A stretch of 64,000 bases of DNA from Phoronis australis (lineage: Eukaryota; Phoronida; Phoronidae). The notes beneath the pieces were generated by a model. That model worked only from the letters and a program-made list of their open reading frames with translations, was not told the origin of the DNA and did no database searches. The stretch lies in NCBI GenBank assembly GCA_002633005.1, contig NMRA01000544.1:209158-273157 (forward strand), written 5' to 3'. Of the stretch, positions 14,401-51,281 are shown one piece after another; the stretch's first letter is position 1; the number at the start of each line of letters is the position of its first letter. The translations under genes and the position numbers were made by a program.

Positions 14401-17400
14401 ACATGAAACAGGAGTGACACCTGTTGCCAAAATATAAATCACACATCATATGTGTATTTTTCTTGTTTTGTAACTGCAGCTCTAATGACCCATTTTACAG
14501 AATATTAAAGCAAATTAAAATGATATGACAAAATTTATAACATCAATTTGACTTGAGATCACCAAAAACATAGTGCACTCATCGTTTAACCAATATCTAT
14601 AATATTTCTTTGGAAAGCTAATTGGCTGATTTCGTGAATTTAGATGTAAAAGTCTGGATCTACACAGAGGAGGCAGAGTGGCCTGGTTGATAAGTGCCCG
14701 CTTTCTTTACTCGAAGTCATGGGTTCAATTCCCACCAGGTCACACTGCTAAACCCTTGAGCCAGGTTTCTAGGGGCTCGGCTCGGTTTTAACCATATATC
14801 AATAAAGCATAAAAATATTTCCAGGTGATCAGTGCATTGGGCCCACATGCGAGGCCTGTGCACGTCTGGTACGTGTATCAGACCGCCTGCAATTATTTTT
14901 TATATTCTGGGTCTACACATTTCTTGTAAAAAAGCTCACTACAGAAGGTCGCTTTGTAAACTTAGATCTGAAAACCTTGGTCTACGAATTTTTTGTAAAA
15001 AAAATCTCTGTGTGTGGGGGGTTGCCGGTGAACGGTCCTGGGGCTGAGGGTTATGTGTCGGAATCATGGACGCCCTGGAATATTGGGAACATCATTTTGG
15101 ACACTCTATTTTCAAAATCCTGAATAAAGGCCTGGGTAGCGGCCAACAATCACATTAAAACATGATAAAAATGGCCACCGGGTGGTGCGCAATAGGTCAA
15201 ATCCAACTTAAAAATATGAAGTTGTTGTCTCTCTAAAAACCTATTTGCCAAATTTCATTAAAGATACAGAAAAAACATAAAACTGCCACTAAGGGTGCCA
15301 CTGTAGTAGGAAACATTCAAAAAACAATCACCAGGCATGCTCTTTCTAGTAGGAACACAAATACCAATTTTCATAATGATCCTTGAAGTAGTTTCACCGA
15401 TAGCGAAGCTGGTGCCAAAAATGCAAACAATTAAAATGGCAACTTTGTGTTCTACGTTATACCGTATCCATCTGAAAATATGAGGATACCATTGTCTCTT
15501 CAACAAAAACATATCAGCCAAATTTCAAGAAAATCTGTCAAGTGACTTCAAAGATACAAAGGAATGCATAAAAATTGAAATTGTCACTACAGAGAACAAC
15601 AGTGTAACATACGCCTAATAGTCAACATCCATTGTCACGTTAACAGAAATACACCTGCCAAACTTTACAAAGAAGCTGCAATGGATTCAGTGAAAAGCTA
15701 CGGAAGAAAAAAACACTACCACTAGGGGGCACCACAGTACAAGTACCTAAGCCCCAGACAGCTTGGTTACTTACTCTATGTTGTCCATCAGCGTCAGAAT
15801 CTCGCTGGTGTTTGACGTGGGTGCAAAGCACTGCACGCAGGAGTCTGGGGCACAGTCAGCTGCTTGGAACACCACCAGGCTATACATGGTGCAACTGTAC
15901 TGCAACCAAGCAAATGGTAGAAGACATTAGGGCCTTGTCGCAGCAAACTCGGCTTCAGAATGCGCAAGTCAGTCTTAAAGATACTCCTTCAGTTTCACTT
16001 TGGTTAAAAATTTACGAAAGCAATTTTAATGCAAACTAATTTATTCAAAACTGGACTTCAAATTGCCAGCTCTAACGTACGAAATGTTCTTGGTGGATTT
16101 CACAATATTTGTGCCATGGAAATAAAATTTTCAAACTAAAGGCACAAACAAAAAATCTTATTTGTTTGAGTAGAAAATTCATCGAACCTAATGGATTCGA
16201 ATGAATGTAATAGCTTTTTGAAGGTTTTCTGACTTACTCTTGACTGATAATTGCAAAGTTGTGCGTCGCAGATGTGACATCTTAACTTTTTTGAATAATA
16301 CCAATATATTAAATCCTAATTTCCAAATAACACATGGGCAACATATGTAGCACACCTTTGAACCAAATGAATTTATAAAGACCAGTCATTAATTGGTAAC
16401 TCTAATTACATCAAAAATTTGATAATTAACTTTTGTCACGTCCGCAACAGTCTGATTAACAAAATCTAATTTTCAAGAAAAAGTAATAGCTCAAACTAAC
16501 TCAAATTTTCTGATTTTTCAATACCTCAATTTCTCATAGAAGCGTCAAAAATATATTTTTATACCAAAGTATCTCACTGCATTAATTACTAAAACAATAC
16601 CAAAAAATGTCATGTTCGCGACAAAATGTCGACAAGACAAAATGGCTGCCCCCCCCCAATCCCACTAAATCCCAAGATTTGAGCACTAACTTGAAGCAAA
16701 TATGTATTTCTTCCAAATTAAGATTGCACAAGTCACCTAATTAATTTTGAGGACTTCCGGCCTGATGTCATCAAAAACTGTCCCTGATAAAAATTTTTTT
16801 TAGATAATTCTGAGTACTAAAGTATTATGCCTATTGATATGGTGTAGTTTTTAGACACTATTGTTATTTTTCTGGCCTACATCACAGCNGACAAAATGTC
16901 GACAAGACAAAATGGCTGCCCCCCCCCAATCCCACTAAATCCCAAGATTTGAGCACTAACTTGAAGCAAATATGTATTTCTTCCAAATTAAGATTGCACA
17001 AGTCACCTAATTAATTTTGAGGACTTCCGGCCTGATGTCATCAAAAACTGTCCCTGATAAAAAATTTTTTTAGATAATTCTGAGTACTAAAGTATTATGC
17101 CTATTGATATGGTGTAGTTTTTAGACACTATTGTTATTTTTCTGGCCTACATCACAGCTTATTCCACTAACAAGACACTAGGACAAAATGTCACGTCCGT
17201 GACGCAAGTGACATTTATTATATCAATTTGTGGCCAATAGAAATGACTAAACTTGCCACAAATAATATTTTTCTCAAACATACTGTCTGAACAGAGCAGA
17301 CTTTTAAGCATAATATCAATTGAAAACCACCATGTCATTTAGTCACATCCGCAGCGCTCCGATAATTAAGCTTTTTAAAAAATTAACAAATCAGGCATTA

Positions 17401-19045
17401 TTTTCTGTTAAGTGACATTGACCCCAATTCTCTTTAGATATGTAATAATTTTAAGATTACCGTATTCGCCCAAATAAGCATCCAGGGTGCTTAGGAAATT
17501 TGTTTAGTGAGGGGGCCCCTATTGTAGCCTAAAGCGGTTGAAACCCAGTCACCAAAATGGGTGAAATCGGAAGCTAGGATTCATCAAAATTTAAGCGTTG
17601 TGACGTATCCGTAACCTATGACAGACTTTCTACAAAGTTGTGGTGCATTGCTATTAAACTTTGTTGTTAAATTACGATACTTTTTCCAGAAAATTGTCTG
17701 GAAATCTCAGGGCGAAAACTCAGCGACTGATGCATCGCTACCTCGCAATCATCAGTAGGGCAACACTTGAATTCTTGAATGAAAATACAGTTTCGACTCG
17801 ACAAATTAGTTCTGTACTCAATAAATGAAATTAAAGCATCTTTAATATCTAGAATTCAAAATAAGATGAGGAAGATGTAACCGAGCAACTTAAGCCAAAA
17901 ACATGCCTCAGATGCGACACAGTACACAAGATCAAACTCAAGATTGCCCAACGCTTAGTCAGTTTCCACTTTTCACACTTACGTCAGTTCCATAGTCAAC
18001 ATTTTCTGCTGGGCCTCCATTGAAATGTCTGGAAAGTAAAGCACAAAATTTGAAATGTTACACTGTACACGGGCTCAAACACCTGTAACATGGTTGTTAA
18101 CATGTATACATGGATAAAATGGCAACAGAAATTAAAAATCAGAACGTATCACTCCCATTTAAAAGAAGTATATTATATTTTGCCTTGTAATATTTGCACA
18201 GGCTTAAAAGCCAGTGTTCTTGGTGATAAGTTTTGCAAGATTTTGAGGAATAAACAGACAAAATTGGATTTGCAGAGCAGCAGTGTATTTTGTGTAAATG
18301 CTCTTCAACGACACAGTGCAGTGCCAACATGCAATTACATCCCTTTCAGTGTTCAGTTGTGAATTTGGCCGAAACAAAATGTGGCTGCCAACGGACAATT
18401 TTTAGCAAGTAGCAAAATAAACTACACTGGCTTTAGTGATAATAGGACTGATGGTAACTTAATTGCACACGAGTAAAGGATGAAATAACATGAAAAATGC
18501 TTTTGACAGCTGAATTTCTATTTATTGGGCTTTCTGCTGTTCAGTACATTTCCCTCAAGAGTTATCATCAGCTCAGATATCGATTGGCAAAACACACTTG
18601 GACAGAGTTGTTGGACCCAACTAAACATGCTAAATAAAAATGTAACTGACAAGATGAGGTGAAACTGAAAGTAAAAATAATGCTACACTCAGTGACTCGT
18701 AAGTCAGAAACTCAAACCTAGAATCAAAAAGTAAAGCAGGGCTTTCCTTAACATAACATGCATGTTGCCAGTACATTCTAGGTCCCACCAAAAATTCACG
18801 TTTTTTCGTTCTGCCGACCTCAGAAAGAGGGCATTGTTATTGTTTTGGTTCGCACGAGTCGAACTTGGTCAAAAACCCAGTGTCCAACATTTTCAAAACC
18901 ATAAAAACTCCGCGTATTTATTTTACGAGTACACGCACTCAAGTGTTGGGATGATATAAGAAGACTTCAACGTTTCGAACGCAGCCCCAAGGTTAGCTGT
19001 GCCTTCGACGAGGAAAACGACATCGACAGGATCCGCAACAACCAT
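2186..19045 (-). CDS. MED25: Mediator complex subunit 25 (MED25), 13 coding exons
   Basis: MED25 is a metazoan Mediator subunit in the nucleus. It links activators to RNA polymerase II, joining Mediator through its N-terminal VWA domain and binding activation domains through its ACID/PTOV domain. Thirteen exons join in frame to about 769 residues, against 747 in human. The VWA region (about residues 1-215) contains VDVVFLVEGTANLG, HFNGGPAENVDYGTD, FIGGGGSSCS and IMAPRKLPAL, all close to human MED25. A Q-rich stretch follows (about 330-590). The ACID domain (about 590-745) has ILEWQDK, TRSLPC, WPQKITMQ and FIGLIPNDQ. The start at 19045 is the first ATG giving the MED25 N-terminus. The last exon either runs to the stop at 2186 or splices at 2270 to an unseen exon. 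It is divergent from BRSK with 389 bp between start codons. Identity is very sure; the C-terminal end is less so. Confidence 0.95.
2957..3125 (-). CDS. MED25: MED25 exon 12 (ACID/PTOV domain)
   Basis: Encodes NASKWPQKITMQQLPQAWLQ, then TVVFTFNNSDQDAFKSLFRL and VLQTKM. Human has WPQKLIMQLIPQQLL and [20 protein letters not shown]. Donor gtgagc. Confidence 0.94.
3699..3807 (-). CDS. MED25: MED25 exon 11 (ACID/PTOV domain)
   Basis: Encodes GILEWQDKTKTSAMDPGTK and ITRSLPCSVMVGIGDPDV, matching human GVLEWQEKPKPASVDANTK and LTRSLPCQVYV. The ACID domain is the docking site for activators such as VP16-type and ETS activation domains. Donor gtacgt, chosen because it restores DVNASKW with exon 12. Confidence 0.94.
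3808..4981. other. MED25 intron 10
   Basis: Intronic sequence. No conserved coding or mobile feature recognised. Confidence 0.5.
4982..5773 (-). CDS. MED25: MED25 exon 10, poly-glutamine linker
   Basis: The largest MED25 exon (792 nt, about 264 codons). It begins ARNSRNPTVSQP and is dominated by runs of 5-13 glutamines, mixed CAG/CAA, interleaved with LSQQ repeats. It ends NPAVHGQLLEQ and KKLIWKG, the human NKLLAWSG position that opens the ACID domain. Donor gtaggt. The Q runs are likely length-polymorphic. Confidence 0.93.
5774..6686. other. MED25 intron 9
   Basis: AT-rich intronic sequence. No repeat or coding segment recognised. Confidence 0.5.
6687..6804 (-). CDS. MED25: MED25 exon 9 (linker)
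   Basis: Encodes QSQGGQIHPAMTHVQPPRQA and AQEAANSVLEQANIS. The Ala-rich helix resembles the human AAQNAVEAAKNQK segment. Acceptor ttatcag, donor gtgagg. Confidence 0.82.
7584..7720 (-). CDS. MED25: MED25 exon 8 (linker)
   Basis: Encodes DTQQSRQTMPNPNTTALPRS and on to GVRPTAVSQ, a Ser/Thr/Pro/Gln-rich linker. Acceptor cttgtag, donor gttagt. Phase joins exons 7 and 9 with no stop. Confidence 0.82.
7957..8795. mobile_element. fold-back / MITE-like element (family A)
   Basis: Lies in MED25 intron 7. The arm at about 8036-8330 is repeated inverted at about 8440-8727. Shared landmarks are aaggttatctgggacctta, ggagaaagatc and the arm segment containing ccccccagc. Outer ends resemble tatataggacctta and gggtcttacataacctta, the same termini as copies near 24.1, 25.3, 42.4 and 56.4 kb. 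No transposase is visible, so it is probably non-autonomous. Confidence 0.65.
8796..9053. other. MED25 intron 7, remainder
   Basis: Nothing recognised between the fold-back element and exon 7. Confidence 0.4.
9054..9134 (-). CDS. MED25: MED25 exon 7 (linker)
   Basis: Encodes ERAPSPAPDQDDKQNVVKHS and SPSVVST, a low-complexity Ser/Pro linker. Support is by phase (1 in, 1 out) and canonical splice signals (ttatag, gtaagt), because the linker is not conserved in sequence. Confidence 0.8.
9713..9860 (-). CDS. MED25: MED25 exon 6 (VWA end)
   Basis: Encodes RGVHLSIMAPRKLPALYQLF and on to CHLVLLKGFQLQ. Human has [20 protein letters not shown] and HMVLVRGLVLP. Acceptor ttccag, donor gtgaat. This closes the VWA domain at about residue 215. 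Confidence 0.95.
10300..10862 (-). repeat. degenerate ~100-bp tandem array derived from the MED25 exon 5 3' end
   Basis: Intron 5 contains at least five decayed copies of the exon 5 end plus donor. Read on the plus strand, the exon/donor core (cattgtcttacctcagccaa) recurs near 10398, 10492, 10594, 10686 and 10789 before the real one at 10857. Spacings are roughly 70-105 bp. The copy near 10594 is the best, keeping ctggacagctggtc of the exon and a usable gtaagg donor. A fragment near 10300 (aatgttggacag) may be another copy. Alignment was by eye. Confidence 0.75.
10863..10983 (-). CDS. MED25: MED25 exon 5 (VWA)
   Basis: Encodes SASEKHCVLICNSQPYD and onward to GYTCDQLSNMLAE, matching human THRVCLLICNSPPY and CTTENLVQQIGE. 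Donor gtaaga. The last ~65 nt of this exon, with the donor, are echoed several times in the following intron (see the repeat at 10300-10862). Confidence 0.94.
11719..11817 (-). CDS. MED25: MED25 exon 4 (VWA, GGGG loop)
   Basis: Encodes FIGGGGSSCSHIVEALCTAL and NVFDDYDALREP, corresponding to human [20 protein letters not shown]. Donor gtaagt. The intron before it (to exon 3) is about 4 kb. Confidence 0.94.
11818..14666. other. MED25 intron 3, downstream part
   Basis: Mostly AT-rich sequence with no gene. About 12130-12400 resembles a dispersed repeat (family C). A poly-C run sits near 13321. Confidence 0.45.
12130..12400. repeat. dispersed repeat family C copy
   Basis: Begins tttagcacacagtatggcca and later has ttggcaatattttttgtc. 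Similar landmark order occurs near 25.9, 41.16, 45.9, 57.7 and 60.57 kb. Borders are approximate and similarity was judged by eye. Confidence 0.4.
14667..14905 (+). mobile_element. 239-bp tRNA-derived SINE, copy 1
   Basis: Has an A box (gtggcctggttgataagtgc), a B box (gggttcaattccc) and a body shared with the copy at 35373. It ends in a T/A-rich tail after agaccgcctgca. It is flanked by a 14-bp duplication with one mismatch: tctggatctacaca at 14653-14666 and tctgggtctacaca at 14906-14919. Lies in MED25 intron 3. Confidence 0.82.
15060..15740. repeat. degenerate interspersed repeat with internal similarity
   Basis: Recurrent phrases (ccaaatttca, aagatacaga, and 'actaggg..gcac'-like segments) suggest two or three diverged units of an interspersed repeat running up to exon 3. 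No protein is encoded. Confidence 0.35.
15775..15899 (-). CDS. MED25: MED25 exon 3 (VWA)
   Basis: Encodes YSCTMYSLVVFQAADCAPDS and on to LMDNIE. Human has QYSLVVFNTVDCAPES and WLDGIK here. Acceptor ttgcag and donor gtaagt are canonical, and the exon ends two bases into a Glu codon. Confidence 0.93.
15900..17982. other. MED25 intron 2
   Basis: Non-coding. Several diverged copies of a gtcacgtccgcaacag-like phrase are scattered at 16430-17360. An assembly join with duplicated flanks occurs at 16889. Confidence 0.45.
16620..17158. repeat. 269-bp direct duplication around a single N
   Basis: Bases 16620-16888 and 16890-17158 are the same length and almost identical, differing in an A/T homopolymer, and abut the N at 16889. 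This is typical of two overlapping contigs joined without merging, so one copy is probably artefactual. Confidence 0.85.
17983..18028 (-). CDS. MED25: MED25 exon 2 (46 nt)
   Basis: A very short exon encoding HFNGGPAENVDYGTD, matching human YFNGGPPAETDFGG. It has a pyrimidine-tract acceptor (ctttccag) and a consensus donor (gtaagt), and phase agrees on both sides. Confidence 0.92.
18939..19045 (-). CDS. MED25: MED25 exon 1 (VWA start)
   Basis: Encodes MVVADPVDVVFLVEGTANLG and the following helix to IIPTLE, the first strand of the VWA domain. The donor GA|gtgcgt splits the final Glu codon, which is completed by the first base of exon 2. The ATG at 19043-19045 is the only in-frame one giving the family N-terminus. 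Confidence 0.9.
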
Positions 19046-19434
19046 TGCAGATAACTTCAAAATGTGCGTATTTTTCCTTCTTCAACACTTCCGCCGAAGC
19101 TGCTTTATAAAATGTCGTAAATACCGGAAAATGTTTATCTTTTATTTGTCGTCAACAATATGTGTTATTTTCCTCAAAACAGATTAATTCATTATGTTTG
19201 CATGTAATAAAACGTTGTTTCTTGCATAAACTATTAATTTTATATTCTAATTTGGCAAAATTTGTGGTTTTAAGTGACTCTCGGTGCACATTTTGTCTTT
19301 TCTACCCAGCATGTCCCGGATTTTTCTTAAACATGGAGGACCCAGTGAACTGATCGAATATTCATTGATTGATGAATAAGTCGCTAAATCACCTTTTGTA
19401 GCAATGTTATCTTGATGCAAGGCCGTGTTAAATA
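19046..19434. promoter_or_regulatory. candidate bidirectional promoter MED25/BRSK
   Basis: The 389 bp between the divergent ATGs of MED25 (19045) and BRSK (19435) must hold both 5' UTRs and proximal promoters, unless there are upstream non-coding exons. It contains ctttataaaa around 19104 but no other motif I would call with confidence. Confidence 0.5.
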
Positions 19435-45455
<26,021 letters not shown>

Positions 45456-48400
45456 CAGTGCGTTGATGTCTGCTCCAGGATTTACTTTGTACTAACTTCT
45501 CATTACTCAATTTTCAGGCATGACTTATCGTGGCTATAAATTACTAGATGAATATGTAAATTCCAGTGTGTGTTGCCTAGGTTACCTAGTGATTAGCCCA
45601 TAAACGTATGTCTTCGTATTATAATGTGGAAGAGAAACCTCCAACATTCGAAGTGCAGTTCACTTGAAAACCATAAAAATCAAACTCAAATACATTTGAT
45701 AGCAAATTTTTTTGTTTGTAATACTGAAACTGTATTTCTTGTCTTCATAAACATAATTTATGTAGCTTGTTAGAGCTTTGGTTCACTTTTGGATAAACTT
45801 CAAGTCTAAGTTTGGAGATTAAGTCGTGGACTCAGCACTCAGAAAGTCCCTTGTCATTTGTAAACAAATTAAACTTAATTTGCATACGATAAAATCTCAC
45901 CGGTTTAGGACACAACTTGGTGAACAAGTAAAATGTCTTTCCTACAAAAGTTTCAACAAGTAAATGGTTTATCACTTCTAATTTGTAGAACATAGATACC
46001 ATCACTCAACTTTTGAGAAAGTATGGACATTCACAATTCACAGTTTTATTTATAAGTTTTTGAAAAGTGTAAACTTGGCACTTTTGGTAATTCTTTTTGT
46101 CCGAAGTTGGTGAGATTTTTCCGTATTCTCAGACTTTATGGTATGCATCTAGTTTTTAAAAGTTGCTGTGTCAAATTGCTTCCTCTGCTGGTCACTGTCA
46201 AGACTGAATGTTATGATTCATTTCCATGAAGAGAGGATGGTAACCTAGTTGTCTTGCTGGACTCGGTAACACTGTGATTGTCATGTGACAGTGACTATCA
46301 TGATGTCTACACTTCCGACCTCTAGAGGACCCTACAAAAAGTTTCTTGAAGATAAAGTTTGTACCAATTTTAGTCATCACCGAGTAAATATTGCTGCAGT
46401 AATTTGGAGTTGCAGCTCTTGTAGACAAAACAGATATACTCTGAATTCAATACGTGTGTATTCATGTCACAGGATACCTGTATTATCAACTACCATATTT
46501 CTTAAACAAGTTATAAAATATTAATAATGGACCCATAAAATGTATATTTTAAAATTCTTGATGATCACAGAATATCAATAATTATGCACGAAAACAATAT
46601 CCAGATTTTTGTGATCACGACTGGATATTTTTCTAAAAAATTATTCATGAAAATTGCCAAATTTTCCGCCAACACGATTTTGTTTGAAACTTGCAAATCC
46701 TGTATCTTTATTCTATCAGCTACAAAAGCTTACCTGGGACTTTCTTCTTCAGGTCTTTTAGCCTGAGAACACTGCTGTCAAAACTGAAGCGATCACAATT
46801 CCTTAAACAACTTAAGTCTTGGCTTTGGACAGCCACGCTTTTGGGTTGCAATGCCTTAAAAGGAAATTCTAGGCATGTATTTGTAGGTAACAAGATAAAA
46901 AGGAAATTGTAAGTAAAAAATCGTGTTTGAGGAAATTTGGCAATCTCCATGAAAATTAATGTTTTTAGGAAAAAAATGATCATCTTGGCATTGCTTCTGT
47001 ACACATACTATGTTTCTGTTGTCAACAATGATCTTAAAAACAGTTATATGGGTCTACTTTTGATATTTTAAGTTATTTAAGAAATTCCATCCTCTATAAA
47101 GGAGATATCCCCAGCACCCCAGTGTTTTAGTCAGTTTTGTCTTCAATAAATATTTGAAGTATTTATTTTGGAGTAATTTAATACAAAAGTTCCAGGAGAT
47201 CCAGGTAATTATGGCGTTTTTCTTATCAAAGCATCTAGCTCATACTCATCAGGAATATTTCCCAGTATGCACCAGCTGAGTATCGTTTTAGCAATTGTTT
47301 CGCGCAGTGTTTGTTTGCACGTTAGAAATTGCTTGTCCTTCTCTCCGATTATCTGACAGAATTATAATCAGTCAAAAAGCTTCTGTAGACTAGCTTTGTG
47401 TAAAAAAATGACTTGATTCAGGCCACTTATCACGGTGAAGCTGATGTCGACCTGTTCTTTACTCAGATTAGAGCTGATTTGTTGGCTCATTGTTATTCCT
47501 GGAGATCATTCTCAATAGGAGTTAGCTTGTCATGGCGGCCATTTTCTGGGCTCTGTATGTTATCAAGAAATAACAGAACTTTCAGATATTTCTAAGCCCA
47601 GAAATTGGATCTACTCCGAGTAAGAAACAAGTGGACACCAATTTTGCAGTGGGGAGGGTTGTTAAAGGAAAAGTTATGATTTCGTTGATGAGATGGGTTT
47701 AGACCAGCTTTACATGGTATCTTTAATAAAAATCGTGATTTTGTTTGGTTCAGTGATGTTTATTCATAGGAATCAATAACAGTGTTTTGGTCTTAAAGGA
47801 CTCTTGACTTGTCATAACCTAGTAAAGAAATATTGTTTTATCATTGTGGAGTGATTGTCAGTATTAAATGGTCATCTATTTGTCAAGTGCAGTTATTTGT
47901 ATTATCTCTATATGACGCCACAAAACACCTCCGATCATGTAGCAGTTACTCCATCTGTTGTTCAGGCAGAAAACCAACCAGTTTTCCATTTTTCTTGCTC
48001 TCACATTTCATTCAGTGCATAAATGTCGTGACATGCATGGACCAAGTTAGTAAGACCAATTGCAAGGCAGTGAGTGGCTTAATTCAAAAGTTTTCGACAC
48101 TGCAGATTGCCGAGCATAGGTGTTTTGTGGCTTTGAATGTGATTGGTTTGTTTATTTACACAAGACGAACTTCTTATTTGATATCTATATTTTGTAACAG
48201 TTTTTGTATGACCATGACAAGAATGTGGATGAGTTCCTGTTATTATCAAAAGTGGCTGGTCGCATTACTCCATGCAGTCATAATTATACTAGTCTAATAT
48301 CAGGTGGTTTTCCGCATAGTAGGAACTGAGGTGTTCGTGCCTTGGGGGGGTTATGACTTGTAAAAGTGCAATATGCTTTATTTTGATATCCTCACTGGAA

Positions 48401-49334
48401 CGAAAGAGATAAATGTTTTGTTGCTGCTAGTGAAGCCGGTAGTGGGAAATGGCTTCCAGCAAAGCGCACAGTGCAACGTATTTTTGTATGTATGAGATAT
48501 AAAGTCCTCTCTCCATATTGCGATTGTGTGAGCAAATCTGGATATTGACCACCGAGGCAACAAATTAGTAAATTGTTGAGGAATTTTCCACGAGATGTTT
48601 CCTTGTATTCCTACCTGGACCGGGCAAGCTCATCAACTTTCACTCACATACAATAATCAAAAAACCACCGTTCCCTGAGTGCACTATGCGAAAATTAGTA
48701 TTTAGTAATGTGTAAAAGGTGCTGACATGGCAAGTTGAGAATTGCCTTGAAATATCAGTTCTTGTCCTATGTTGTCCATGACTGAAGTGAGTAAACTTAC
48801 TGTAATTTTATTTTAGAGTGTATCCACTATTTATAATCCAAATGTAAAAAGTGACAATTTCAAACAATAGGTATTACCATAGTTGTTGTGGTGTGTAAAA
48901 ATGTGTGTACATAGTAGTGATTTATCGTGTCTTGTAGATTTTCACTTTGTTGGGTACAACTAATAAATGATGCCAATACAGATCTGTCAGATTTTCGACT
49001 TTCTCAATGCAGAAGTGTGCAATCTATTAGTGGTCACGATTATAGCGAATTAGAAAACAGAGGTGATGCATGTTGTCATGACATCGCACACATCTCAACT
49101 TTGCAGTTTTCCGTAGTTAAGTGGAGACGGCATTACGCGTGGAAACACTTCCTGAGTTTGGCCGACTTGTGTTACAAACCAATCTTGTCTGCCCCAATTT
49201 TACTGAAACATTGTTGAAACAAAATTGGCCCAGTAAAAATAAATTATTACCGATATGGCTGGAGGGAAATCGTTGAAGAACAACCTTACGTAACCTGCGT
49301 GGTGATGACTCCCCTTTGGTGAGGACTTTCGTTT
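45456..49334. other. BRSK 3' UTR and downstream region
   Basis: No conserved coding segment. A 154-codon ORF at 47833-48297 has no recognisable domain. Several AATAAA-like motifs occur (for example near 47147 and 47725) but I cannot choose the poly(A) site. A family C repeat lies at about 45880-46145. Confidence 0.5.
45880..46145. repeat. dispersed repeat family C copy
   Basis: Contains aaaatctcaccggtttagga, cacaacttggtgaacaag, ggacattcacaattcacagt and ggcacttttggtaattcttt in the family order. Confidence 0.45.
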
Positions 49335-49936
49335 AACACACTTTGTGTTTCCATATTCCACCAACTTATGTGGGGAGAAACCATGGCAACAGAGGACACT
49401 TCTTACATTTTAGGGGCCATGTTTTAAAAACCCATGTTTGACATTGCACACGCACTTGTTTCTCAAAATAGCACACGGACAGATATACAGACACTCACCA
49501 TACTGCGATGGAACCTAACAACACACAAGCAAGAACAACGAACAGTGCTGTCCTAAACGCGTTTATTTCAATAACAAGACATTTAAAAGTAACACAAAAC
49601 ACACAGAGGTAGAGTTTACCAACCTATATTATTAGNAACACACTTTGTGTTTCCATATTCCACCAACTTATGTGGGGAGAAACCATGGCAACAGAGGACA
49701 CTTCTTACATTTTAGGGGCCATGTTTTAAAAACCCATGTTTGACATTGCACACGCACTTGTTTCTCAAAATAGCACACGGACAGATATACAGACACTCAC
49801 CATACTGCGATGGAACCTAACAACACACAAGCAAGAACAACGAACAGTGCTGTCCTAAACGCGTTTATTTCAATAACAAGACATTAAAAGTAACACAAAA
49901 CACACAGAGGTAGAGTTTACCAACCTATATTATTAG
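49335..49936. repeat. ~300-bp direct duplication around a single N
   Basis: Bases 49335-49635 and 49637-49936 are identical but for a one-base T indel, and abut the N at 49636. Probably two overlapping contig ends left unmerged. Confidence 0.88.
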
Positions 49937-51281
49937 TAATACCCGTGTTACCTACAATAAATAGTATATAGAGGTACACATAGATACAGTATAGCACAAA
50001 TTCGGGCAATGAGATCCCATGGACATCAATAACGTAATGTGTCCATGGCGACATGGACATCAATAACGGACATGTCCATGGCGATACTTAACAGCACTTT
50101 ATGGCGCGAAGAACACACTTGAGTAGCTCATTGAGCTCCCAACTTGAATTAAGTGGCTACAAACCCACCTTTCAACACAAAAACTCTTAATTTAGATCAC
50201 TCTCTGTTAAGGAAATGGTCAGAAATTGTTTCTTTTTCAAAATAGGCGTGTACTTTCTGGACCTGGACAGACCTAACAGGTTCTTTATTGCTCGAGACTA
50301 AGCTCTACACGATGACTTCATCATGGCGTGTCATTTCATTCGCCGAGCATGGAATAAGAATCTGTCATTTCATTGCAAGATCAAAAATCACTTCTCAAGT
50401 TGAGGCCAATCTCGAAATAATAAGTGGACTAAATCAAAATTAAGTTTCTCTGATGCAACGCAGGTATATTGCCTTGTTAATTAGTCTGACAATAAATCAA
50501 CGTGCCGCATATATATGTATATACACACATATTTAGGTCCATACACCCATATGTGAATCCTATACAGAACAAAAAGTATAGGCCTGAACATAAAACGCTG
50601 AGTAAAACCAAGCAGCAAATTATTTAAAAGTTCGTGAATCTAAACTCCTTCAATACAGACTGGTATTTACTACTTAAAGAAAAATATTGAGAATGGATGA
50701 AAAACAAGTTTGAGACATTCACACATGTAGGAGGCAGTCGCCTGTCCTTATAAGCAAACTTAAAGTGTATGACACATGAAATATTACAACACAACATTCT
50801 TTGTCAACAGACATTTTCAATATAGGTGCATGGGCCAAAATACGCACACGTACAGTATCGAGGGTTATAACACCATATTAAATAATACATGAAAACCTAT
50901 ATAAAACTTTGAATCACAATGAGTCTGGCCAAGTTTAAAATAAAATATGGATAGCTACGATTTTCTTATACAATATCAAGACAAGTCAATCATGACTTAC
51001 CCACCTAATCACAGTATACTCTTGTAGCTGGCTATAGAGAATGTATTATATTCATCACTTCTTTTATATCAAAAAATACAATTAATTATCTGTGTGTAAT
51101 CCAACCAAAAGTAAAGATCAGCCTTCAGTTGAACTCTTCACAAAACCAATAATTACAAAAATCATATCCTCAGACTGACATTCTTGTCTTTTTGTTGAAT
51201 AACAAATTAGAATCATCACCAAGAACAAAAGAACAAGCTATGACATATCCCCAGGCCCGATACAAAACAACTGCGCTACAG
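49937..51281. other. intergenic / lipase 3' region
   Basis: No gene seen. About 50010-50090 holds a short repeat of catggacatcaataacg / tgtccatggcga. About 51231-51330 has two diverged ~48-bp units (caagctatga, cccgatacaa). Confidence 0.45.

Noticed and set aside
47833-48297. 154-codon plus-strand ORF
   Set aside because: The composition is unlike the neighbouring exons, there is no domain or homologue I recognise, and it lies in the BRSK downstream region. Length alone is compatible with chance.
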